DNA of 64,000 nucleotides from Halichondria panicea. Taxonomy: Eukaryota > Porifera > Demospongiae > Suberitida > Halichondriidae. The position numbers were made by a program, and so were the translations under genes. Below the pieces are notes generated by a model. It ran no database searches. It saw only the letters and a program-made list of their open reading frames with translations, and was not told where the DNA came from. Shown here in pieces: positions 36,401-48,400 of the stretch (its first letter is position 1; each line of letters opens with the position of its first letter). The stretch spans positions 3,346,830 through 3,410,829 of the forward strand of contig NC_087389.1 in the NCBI RefSeq assembly GCF_963675165.1, written 5' to 3'.

Positions 36401-39400
36401 TATAGCTAGCTAGAGTCTGATATACACTGTCGGTACTTCTTCTTCTTCCTTATTTTTCTCGCCTCCAGATTTGGAGAGTAGCCAACGAGGGCAGATTACA
36501 TTTAGAAGCCCACTCTCCACGTGTCGCCTTCACACTTTTTAGTAAGTTGCCCTGCTCTCTCAGCGCGCAGACATGCTCTCCTGCAGGATGCCCCAACCTG
36601 CGTCAGTGTTCACCTCCCCCACGACCCAAGGGCACTACATGACACCCTCGATCTACAATCTCCTGCAAGGCCTTGTCTGGCTGAAAGCTGCCCACGCGCA
36701 AGAGTGGCTCTTGCTCTTCATCAAAGCAAACCCGCGCTGATCTCCTTCTCACACGCACATTGGTTTAAAGCTCCACCCTCTTGCTGCGTGTTATAATACC
36801 CAATTTCAATATTCTTTTTCGTCTGCTCAATGGGTAGCCTCGACCCCAGGCCGATCCGTCTCCAATTGAACGCTAGGTCGCCTACTAGCCTCGACTCCAG
36901 CCCCTTGAATAGTGGGCCTGGTATTTACTGTTGGCGCGTGGGTGGACAATTAATTTATTATTTATCGTATTTTATCTCATTGAACGTTAAAACGGTATTT
37001 TATTTATTGTGATAAAGAACAGAAAAAAGAAAAAGGAGAGGCTACCTCTCTGTATATACTGTAGACAGAGACAGCTAAGTAAAACATCAGCTCTGTAGAT
37101 TTATTCATTAACTTGAGGCTCGGATCGGATACACACTCAGGCGACAAGTTAATCTCATAAGAAATTAGTTAAACCTGTGGGTAAAATAAATGTGGATAAG
37201 TACAGTGGCTGTGACGTAACATAATGTGAGGACTACTTATTGATTTACACAATAGATTTACCATTAAAAGCACTATCCATTAATATACACACTCAAGCAA
37301 CAAGTCCGGATACACACTCGAGCAACAAGTCCCTCGGATCGGATACACACAAGTCCCTCGGATTGTAAACACATTCAGGCCACACAGTTCTCGGATCAGA
37401 TACCATGTACTTACTCTGTGACCAATTTTCGGCAAATGTCACAACAATACTTCCTTCCATAGAGAATGGCACTGAACGTCGAACAGACACACTAACACTT
37501 TGAAGATGGCTTCACTCAAAGAAAGAAGAGGAGAAATCACCATCACAACACTTCTTTCAGAGAGAGGTGCACTGGTCCTGTCAAGCTTCACATCAATCAA
37601 GAAAGGGAGTGTCTGGAAAGCAGATGGACTTGCTCAGGGACTTGCCGTAGCTGGTCGGTACGGTACCCACATAAACACCAGCGTACAGACACTTTAACGC
37701 CTCCAGCTGCTTGTCTTTCAAGACTAGACCTAGTTTTCCAACACAGGATAACGCGTACGCGAGAGCAGAAGAGAAGGTAGCAGCCATTACATGATATACA
37801 CAACTTGGACTAGATTTCTTTTTTCAATGACATTATTATAAATGAAACGGATATCAATGTTTTACAACTAAATGTGGAATAAGAATACTGATAAATATAC
37901 TACAATTTACGATTACCAAGATTCTGGGTAATTCTGGCGCATGCGTAAACAGTGTATACCAGGCCGCCTTTCTCAGCGGCCTGGAATCGAGGCTAGTCGT
38001 CTACTAGTTATTTTTCAACTTCGTTCTATTAAAAAAAAATCGGCCTGGGACCGAGGCTACTCAATGGGCTACTCTTCATTAATTGGAGGCTACAAAGAAG
38101 AAGAGTCAGTACATGTGGAGGGCTTATAAATTATTTTTACCGCGCATGCACAATCAAGTCAAGATGTCACACCTACTAACAAACTAATTATTGCGGCGTC
38201 TTTTCCAGCTCAAATTGGAGTCTTGTGGAAGAGTGTGTGCCAACCAGTCTACCAATCATTATTATATGGACATGTATATGCATATTATTGGGTGTAAGTG
38301 TATAATTATGCTGCCGGAGGTATAATTATTGACATCCCATGCATGCAGTACAATACTGTAAATGTGTATAATAAGTATATGCATGTTGTAGTATGCATAT
38401 GCATGTTACATGCATGCATATTGTAACGTGCATATGCATGTTGACATGCATGCATGTTGTAATGTTCATATGCATGTTGCACATAATTATTGTAACGTGC
38501 ATATGGATGTTGACATGCATATTGTAAGGTGCATATGCATGTTGACATGCATATTGTAACGTGCATATGCATGTTGACATGCATATTGTAACGTGCATAT
38601 GAATGCACGCGTGTGATGTACATTGTCATAGTCATTTTGACACAGATAACACCCCATAAGGGATACGTTAAAGCTGACTGTGTATGTGCATGCATGTGTC
38701 TGTTCCAGCTATAACTGCTCAACGGTTGCAACCGTTTCTATAGGCTTCTAGCCACGTTCTCTTGGAGTTTGATTCGTGGATTAATAGCAAACTAAAGCTT
38801 CTTTCTTGAGTTATGGCTAGTTTGACTCACAGTGAAGGCTGTTGCAGTCTTTTCAGAATATCTTTCATATAGCATCATCTGTGCGTACAAACTTTCAATT
38901 CAACTTATGAGTTAGCCTTGCACTAAAGCGCTAGCTGTTTGTTAGCTACGAAACTGCATGTACTGTAGTGCCAGAAGCAGCCGTTGTGTACTCTGACCTC
39001 ATTGCAGATCCACCCCAATGCAAATACTGTACTTATTTATAATACAACTTCTACATGCTTCTACCCTGAAGATCATTCATATCAAGCCATCAGATAAACC
39101 CATTAAGCTACTCTCCTATAATGACTGTTGAAATATTCGTTGTCAAAAATTGCAAAGAGCACCGCATGTACTGATGCCTCGGTGGAGGTGCCAAAGCTAT
39201 ACACACATTATAATTGTATCGGCAGAGCCTTGCAACTCTTTTCTGTTCTCACTCTTGCAGCTACCAATAGCCAGCGTTCTAGAGCAGAGCTATCTACTGG
39301 GTAGAGTAACAACACTCGGTGAACAAGTTTTGCTACGCACTCTTCTGAAAAGGCTGTAATGGCATTCCAAGTAGGCATAACTCGAGAAGGAAGCATTATT

Positions 39401-42400
39401 TTGCAATTCCACGAATTAAAATCCATGACTATAGAAGCCTATAGAAACTCTTACTTGAAGTTGCACTTGATTGATCCTTGAGCAGCTGTAGCAGTCTACA
39501 CACACACACACACACAAACACACTACCATATATCTCGCTTGCGCATGCGCACCGGGGCATAATAACATAATACAACGTAACATTACAGTAGGTAGAACCT
39601 CGCAGGGTTCTCCCCAGAACATTTTGTCAGAGTGGTGTTGTTCAGCATGTGTAGCCAAAAGAGATCAACATAATTATGTCAGAGATCACTCCTGATGCAT
39701 TTCAAACAAAATGTTTAATGATCTATTTTTAAATCTTGTTTTAGTTCAGCGTGGCATCGTAGTCTTCTGGGCATTGAAATTCATCTTCTGAGGAGATTAG
39801 GAGGTGCTTCCCTAGTGAAAAGCTGCAGCTTGAACTTGGAAAAAGAACAGTGATAGGAGCTTTGTGTGCTTCTCGATCTAGATTAATAATCTGCCTGATT
39901 AATAATCTGCCTGCACGTGGCATAAGTAGCCCCACCTACAAATTGTAATTGACAGTGTAAGTGGATCCACCGTGTTTGTTAAACATGCATGATTGTATAA
40001 ATTAATGTGATTTGCCTCCTAATCTGACGTACACCGTCTCTCGATCCTGCTTTCTTGCTTCAACGCTCTTTGGTGATTCCTTGGCAAATCCTAACATTGC
40101 AAATGTGTTTTGAAAAGATAATGCACATGGTGATCAAATCCACACTCGTTACTTGTAATAACCAGTGTTAATAAAATAATATATGTTTGTTATTTCGTTG
40201 TGTTGAATTTTACAGAAGGAGACATGCCACAACTTCTCTGTTTCACATTCATATAACTTTTGTTTAGGTTCTTGAAAGCGTAAAAGATATGTTTGAAAAG
40301 ACAGGTGACGCTGAGTTCATTGCAAATTTCAGTTCTACAATCCAGCAATTAGAGGAAGTGTTCATTAATTTGGTCTTACTTCTTAATGAAGGCTCACACA
40401 TTTCAGTTCCAATCGAAAGGAATGTTCGTTTTAATCGTGTGCTCCAGTCTATTGAGGATGTCTGTTTTATTGGTGAGTAGTGGGAAATTAATGTGATACT
40501 GTATAGCGGCAAATGTTCGCTATTTGGCTCGAGAGCCCTCGAAAAAGTGTTCGCAGTTGTAATAATCACTTTTCTATACCAGGAAACCACACCCCACCCA
40601 CCAAGAGCTTTGCATGAGAAATCTGGTGCGTGGGGAGTTTCAACCAGTTTAATTTTCGCGTTAACTGCTCGGCCCTAGAAAAACGCGAAATGTTGCCATT
40701 GTATGGTATGATGATTGATCTATATTTTATAGGAGAAGAAATCCTCCACAGCACTGATGCAAGTGTAACTTCTCAGTGTTCTCTTCCAGTAGCAAATCGA
40801 AAACCAGGTTAGTGTATTGAAATAGTCTTATACATGTGTTTTTTCTCCCAATGACATCTTTGTATAGTTCAATTTCCTCCTATAACTGTCTTCCTTTAGA
40901 TCGCATTAGTTTGACGTGCGGAGAACATCTAGAAGTAGTTGTGACAAATGTTTTAGATCCAGAAAACATATGTGTTCAACCATATGGCAACGACTTGGTG
41001 GAGCTCATGACAAAATTGGGGTAAGCTTCAAATTTTCCGTGTTTTGTTGTCATATGAAAAAGTGTAGCATGTATTACGAAGATTTAGCCAGTTACGGGGA
41101 GTGTGGAGGACTCCAAAAAGCTCCCCAGGTCGGTGACTTCTGCTGTGCAAAGTTTACTCAAGATGACTGTTGGTATCGAGCGGTTGTCAGTGCTGTGGAT
41201 CCCATTTACACAAGAGAAGGAAGAGAAGGTATCGTCTTGGTGGCTCATTGTTATGCCTCAGTGCGCTTACGCAAGCTAGGTATACGGTAGTGTGTCTGTG
41301 TGTAGACTGCTACAGCTGCTTAATGATCAATGAAACTTCTAGTCATGTTTCTTGGATTTCAATTCGTGGATTATGCTTCGTTCTCGAGTTATGCCTAGTT
41401 TTGCTTACTTGGAATGCCGTTGCAGCCTTTTTAGAAAAGTGCGTAGAAAACCTTGTCAGGGGCGTAGCCAGGGGGGTGCTAGGGGTGCTCGAGCACCCCC
41501 AACCAGCCTGAGTCAAGTATACAAATCACAGAGAAATGTATCTGATTATCCAGCTGAGCACCCCTTCTCTTCCAGATCTTGCTGCAGCTAGTATAGCAAG
41601 GAAAACGATTCAGTCTCTAAACTGTGAGCTATTCTGGCTTAAATCTATGAACTAGTTCTCTTTTGTGATCGTGGCCAGCTTCTCTAAAGGTTCAGCCACG
41701 CCCTACTTGGCAGATAAGTTAATTATGACGTCACTAATAAGAGGTGTGGCTTCCGGTGAACCAAATTTTGGCGCTTCGCGCCCTCTTTCATTTATGGTAG
41801 CACCCCTTTCTCCAAAATCCTGGCTACGCCCCTGCTTGTCTATACTCTACTTAGTACAGTAGTTAGCTCTGCACTAGAACGCTAGCCATTAGTAGCTGCA
41901 AGAGTGAGAAGAGAGCTGCAAGGCCTGCAGCGCTGATGCAGCCATTAATTTTAGCCGCATCAATCCTTTTTAACAACAATCATGGTCATTCATTACCCAC
42001 TTATTGAGTTGCTGCGATTCCTGCAAAATTATTAATGCAAAAATGTTCATTATGCATAAAAGCTATTGCTAATAGTTAGTAGCTTTATGGTATGTAGCTT
42101 AGACACCTCCACCTAGCATCAGCACCAGCGGTGCTTTCATTTTTTTATGCCTCGAGGCGTAGCTGTGTGTGTGTGTGTGTGTCTGTCTATTTCAGCTGTA
42201 ACTGCTCAATGATTGCAATGTGACGAAATATAACTGGCTTCTAGCCATGTTCTCATTTCGTGGATTTGCACACTACCGTAGAAACTAGATTATTAGCACT
42301 TACTCGACTATGAGCATATCTTTATTGTAAACGCATGCTCAACTGCAGGCTTTTTATACTCGAATTGAAGCGCTTTTCTAATTATGCGAAGGTTATTAGT

Positions 42401-45400
42401 GAAATTTTAGAATTGATTCACCTAATTTTGTTTATCTATGAGCTAGTTAGCTTGTACAGTGCATGATAGCTATATAGCTGGTGATATTCACCTTGAAGGA
42501 CTCTCTGGGCATGCTGTTACCTTGTCTGATCATGCTGAGAGAATGTGAGACATGGGTGAGGTCCTTTTATTCCAAGTTCCTGGTTAATATGAGAATATAA
42601 ATTTGTGAAATGAACTGCAGCATAATAGTATATGATATAGATCCAGTCAGGGTTGCCTGCTTGCCTTGTTTTCAAGTTATAATATAAATTTGTGAAATGA
42701 ACTGTAACATATAGTACAGTAGAACCTCGCTAATCCGAATAAAGCGGGACCAGACCCCATCCGAATACATTAAATTTCCGGATTAACAGATGTCATTATG
42801 AATATCATTAACGAAGACATTTTTGTACATTGTACATGTATTATGATATTACTGTGGCCAGAAGGGAAGCTGCTAGCTAGAATAGTCATTTCTCTCCAAT
42901 ACAGTGAGCTTGTGAGCTCTCTCTTCGTTTTCTTTGCAGTGGCCATTGTCTTGAGCAGTTTATCAATAAAATTATTGCTGATTCAGCTAACAATTTACAT
43001 TGCGCATGCGCAATACTCTATTCTACTGACAGCCCCTCCTCTTTTCAGTTTGCCATTTTGTCCAGATTTGCGAGGTTTCGGATTAAAGGGGTCCGGATTA
43101 GCGAGGTTCTACTGTATAATGAAAGCACCCCGGGTGCTGATGCCTCGGTGGAGGTGCCAAAGCTACTAAGCTACACACATTGATTATAATTATCATGATA
43201 ATTTACTCCATGCAAAATCCAGGGAAACTCAAGGAGTGGGTAATGATCGACCATGATTGTTGTTAAAAACGATCGATGCCAAAAGTTCATGCCTAAAATT
43301 AATGGCTGCAAGTCAGCAGAGCCTTGCAGTTCTCTTCTCACTCTTGCAGCTACCAATAGCTAGTGTTCTAGTGCAGAGCTAAGTACTAAGTAGAGTAGCA
43401 ACACTCGGTAAACAAGTTTGGCTACCTGCTCTTCTGAAAAGGCTGCAATGGCATTCTAAGTAAGGTAAGCAAAACTAGGCATAACTCGAGAACGAAGCAT
43501 TATTTTGGATTTATTTTGCAAATCCACGAATTAAAATCCAAGTAAACACGACTAGAAGCCTATAGAAACTCTTAATTCATCTTTGAGCAGTGTAGCAGTC
43601 TACACAGACACACACACAAACACACTACCGTATACCTCGCTTGCGCATGCGCACCGAGGCATAATTATGATAATATAGATCCAGTTAGGGTTGCCTGCTT
43701 GCCTTGCTTGCTCACTTTCTAGTCAGCTTGCGAGTCAGCTCTCATCACAGAGACATCTGATTGCTGGGTGGGCTCGAAATGGCTGCATTATACTCGAATA
43801 TAAGCGTATAGAGCTCTGCTATTGACCCCAAAAGCGCGTATGCGCTAATAATCCAGTTTCTACGGTAAAGCGTTTTTGAATTGCGGCTAGTTTTACTTAC
43901 AGTAAAGGCTGTTGCAGTCTCTTCAAAATATTTGTTGGCATCAAATGTTCACACAAACATTCTAGAAGAGCCAGAGATAAGAGATCATCTCATAAATTAT
44001 TATCATCATTCTAGGTATCACACACAATTTTAATTGTAAGTAGATCACGATCATCTATACTGAAAGCGTGTCAACTCTAATGTATAATTATGCCTGACAT
44101 ACCCCTGTGAATTATGACGTACATGTACTCGGTGAATTAAAGACTGTGTCCTTCATTTATTGCTGATTCAGCTAAAACGAAGCTTTGTCCACGCTTTTTA
44201 CCAGCAATTGTGTATAATAATATCTCAAACTGCTTAAATCTTTAGCTCTAATTCCGGAGTCCTAAACGCTCCTTTAAGCACTTACTTTTTAGTGTAGTAG
44301 TTAGTTCTAAGGCCTTCAATTATTGCTGATTCAGCTGACACAGTAATATGCGGAAGGAGCCGTTCCTTCAACTAAAGGTGAGATTTTCTATAAAACATAG
44401 TTTTCTATTACATGTAAAAGTACTCTACGTAGTGCAAATGTCTCCTTCCGCATATTACTGTGTGTACTAGCCTTAGAACTAACTACTACACTAAAAAGTA
44501 AGTGCTTCAAGAAGCGTTTAGGACTCCGGAATTAGAGCTAAAGATTTAAGCAGTTCGAGATCCATCTTTATGCAAAATTACTGATAAAAAGCAGGGGCGT
44601 AGCTACCATTGTTTCCTGGTTGCCCAGAACCCCCCCCAGGAGCTGCCGAGAAAATTGGGCAGGGCTCCCCTATAATTGAAATCATGCAGCCCTGCCCATC
44701 TTTTCATGCACGTGGCTGCAAATCAATCATCAGAGCTAGAGATGGCACCATGAAGCGTTTCACTTTGGCTTTGTCTCAGCTAGCTAGCTACCTCAAATAA
44801 AGAAGACCAAGACTTAAGTTCTAGTATCAATCCCAGTATTCTCAGACTCGGCTCTAAGCACAACTTTATTATGCCTCGAGGCGTAGCCGCACGAGGGATA
44901 CGGTAAAGCTGACTGTGTGTGTGTCTGTCTGTCTGTGTGTGTGTGTGTGTATTCCAGCTATAACTGCTCAACAGTTACAATGCGATGAAAACTAACAGCT
45001 TCTATAGGCTTCTAGCCACGTTCTCTTGGATTTTGATTCGTGGATTAGCAAACTAAAGCTTCTTTCTCGAGTTATGGCTAGTTTGACTCACATTGAAGGC
45101 TGTTGCAGTCTCTTCAGGATCTTTCATAGCATCATCTGTCCTCACAAACTTTCTATTCAACATATGAGTTAGCCTTGCACTCAAGCGCTAGCTTTTTGTT
45201 AGCTACAATACTCAGAAAATATCTGTTAAAACAGCTAGCTAGCAGTAGCCATTATTGGACACACCCTTATATGGATGTAATGCGCATGCGCGCTCATTCC
45301 CCACGTGTGTAGTGTCTTCTTCTGGCTCCCTCAGAATCTCGGGACGCTGCTCTGCGGGTAGGAGTGCCTTCTTTGCCCTGAATTCTGTGGGCGCGAGGTT

Positions 45401-48400
45401 CGGCTGCCTCCACCCAATCACCTCTCACAAGCTTTATTCCTCACTCTGCCTTCCAATTATGCTCTATGGATCAGAACTCTGGTCCCTAACAAAGAGCGAT
45501 CTCAACATGTTGGAGAGAACTCACAGGAAACTACTTCGCACAATTCAAGGCCTGCCTACAAGATGTCCGTCACTCGCCCTCACCAGCCTTATTGGCTCGT
45601 TGGAGATCTCGGCATTGGTGGACTGCAGACAGCTCTGTTTTATTAACTCTATCGGATGCATGTCTTCAGAAGATCTCCCGAAAAAGATTATGGTAGAAAG
45701 ACTTCTCGCCGACTCTCCATCAGGTCTCTTAAAAACATGGTCCACACTAGTCTTATCTCGTTGCTACCCTTCACTCTCGTCTATGATCTCAAACGGGAAA
45801 AACAAAGGGTCTTTTAAGACTGCTGCAAAGAAATCTGCACTAGTCACACAATACGTCAAGATGACGGACACATGCACAAATCTCCCTATCTCATCCCTCC
45901 CCGCCCTTCTAGGTCGCCCTTCGATGCTATGGTCATGCTGTCAGCTGGATCGTTCTATGCATGGCCCCTCAAATTTCAGAATCAGGCTCCTAGTGGGCTG
46001 TGACGGGCTCGAGCTGGATGCGTCCAGGTTTAGATATCGCAACAGAGGAAATATCTCTCCCGGTGATGGATCGTGCAAACTATGCAACACTGAAGAAGAA
46101 TCACCTTCACACTTTTTAGTAAGTTGCCCTGCTCTCTCAATGCGCAGACTTGCTCTCCTGCAGGATGCCCCATCCTGCATCAGTGTTCACCTCCCCCACG
46201 ACCCAAGGGCACTACATGACACCCTCTACAATCTCCTGCAAGGCCTTGTCTGGCTGAAAGCTGCCCATGCGCAAGAGTGGCTCTTGCTCTTCATCAAAGA
46301 TCTAAGGCAAACCCGCGCTGATCTCCTTCTCACAAGCACATTGGTTTAAAGCTCCACCCTCTTACTGCGTGTTATAATAATACCCATTTTCAATATTCTT
46401 TTTCGTCTGCCCAATGGGCTACTCTTCATTATTTGGAGGCTACAAAGAAGAAGAAGAAGAAGTGAGAAAATAATATCCAGATCCAGATCCTCCTGGCAGA
46501 ATCAAGCCACAAAACACTACCATATAACAATATAGATAACAATATGCATGTACACAGGTCTTTTCTTCTTAGATATTATATACACTGAACTACAGATCCT
46601 GGAAGAATCAATTTTCTTCTTTCTTGAGGTCCTGGTAAGCCACATAATACAATAAATAACAACAATAGATGCATGTAAATAAGTCTTTTCTTCTCAGTGA
46701 CTTTATATAGATAAGCTAACTTTAATATAAAATTACTCTAATACTTTAGAGTGAAAGCAAAAACATGGCGAGAGGCATTAGCACAGCGCCAGCTTGAACA
46801 CTAGTTCAGGAAGTATAAGTTTAGAACAATCTCAGCCACATGAAACCTCTCAGGTAAATGACATTTAATTGTGCTCAGCTAGACTAGCAATACACAATTA
46901 ATTAACACCTGCCTTTTAGTATGTCTATAGCTAGCTAGCTAGCTAGCTTCTCACAAACACATGTAAAAAAAGTCAATGAGCAGTAGGTGTGCCCCAATCA
47001 AGAGGGTGTGGCACCGGAAGTGGGCGTGGTCTAAAAATTTCCCGGCGCTACTGCGCCGCTGATTTTTCTAAGGAAACCCTGAAAAGCATGGACAGAGCTT
47101 CGTTTTCACTTGTAGTTCTACAGGTGATTAAAGATAAAGTAGAAGTAACTAACGTGGATCTGATTACTAAATCTAGCACTGTATATCACACTTCTAACAT
47201 GCAGAACAAGTCGACTTCCTTACCATCTGACTTGAATTAATACATGTATGTGTGTTCTTTCAGACGACATAAAAGAGAGAGTAGAAGTACGTAAGTATGT
47301 ATAAGCTCACAACAAACGTGGATCTAAACTAACACGTACTACACACCTCACTTCCAACTGGACAAGTCAACTGTCTGATCCTCTATCGGACGGTTACTAC
47401 ATTTTTGTACCTCTTTCATTTACTTGCAACATAAACAAATCAGAGCTTCCCACCAGGCGCCTGCGTATATTATATACGTATGCCCTAGTTAGGTGTGATT
47501 TTGTGCATTACATAACACTTATTTCATTATTAATCGTTGTCATTGCAGGCACTTCCAGTGTGTGTGTAAAAGTTCAGTATATTGACTATGGAAACCAGGA
47601 GCAAGTGCCTCTTAGTCGTTTAAGGGTACTGGAGGAATCTTTTTATGATCTTCCTTGTCAAGCATTGTCTTGCTTTCTCGCTGGTATAAAGCCTGCTTCC
47701 CACTCGTGGAGAGGACGCTGCAAGATCGAAAAACAGGTGTCCAACCAGTGGTTGCAACATCTTCTGTTAGGGAACAAAGTGGAAATGTGTGTGACTGGCG
47801 ATGATCATGATCAGTATGGAGTCGATATTCTGATAGAAAAAGAGGTGTTGCTGAGTGCAGAAAGGCATGCTAGCTTTCCTGTTTCTGTTCATGCTATCCT
47901 GCAGTTACCGGAGCTTGAGCAACAGGGCTCACTCGTTAGGCTTAGCTCATTTCTTTGCTGTGTTGGGATTGCAGAAACAGTGCCTATTTGTCATCCTATG
48001 GTTATGTCTCCTTGTCTGGAAACAACGGAAGCTGATACAGAAGCAATTAGCAGAACGTCATCTGAATATCTGCTCAGTACTTGTGCTGTTGAAATTACAT
48101 GCTGCATCCCTGAAGAAGACACCAACATAAAATTAATACCCAATGATCATAGCCGCAAAGCTGAAACTCTCCTCTCTCACAAAGAACAGGTTATTGATTG
48201 CAACTCCACGAAAGAAGATGTCGTAGCTGGCAGTGAAGTAGCCTATGATGACAAGAAAGCAAAAGACACCCTTAAAAGCTACGTGGGTCTGCAAAATCCC
48301 AGAAATCTACCGGCTGAAGGGGGACTATCTGCTGATCACAACATCACGAAAGAAGATATCACTGACACGGAGCTAGGCAGTGATCAAAAGAAACTACCTG

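Larger units (their letters stand above)
36487..38112 (+). mobile_element. LINE 3' end copy split by a DNA transposon
   Basis: 36521-36834 matches 46103-46417 of the longer LINE fragment, starting inside the zinc-knuckle region. The match resumes at 38060 with GGGCTACTCTTCATTA and the GGCTACAAAGAAGAAGAG tail. The 1225 bp between are the TIR element at 36835-38059. Confidence 0.8.

Noticed and set aside
45255-46349. Functional host gene encoding a 364-residue zinc protein
   Set aside because: It is the C-terminal region of a LINE reverse-transcriptase ORF, begins at a truncation, and a second 3' copy exists at 36487.
47503-47548. Signal peptide-like start MHYITLISLLIVVIAG for a secreted Tudor protein
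   Set aside because: This hydrophobic stretch is translated intron: a strong acceptor ends at 47548 and the phase joins exon 41068-41228 to complete the Tudor fold.
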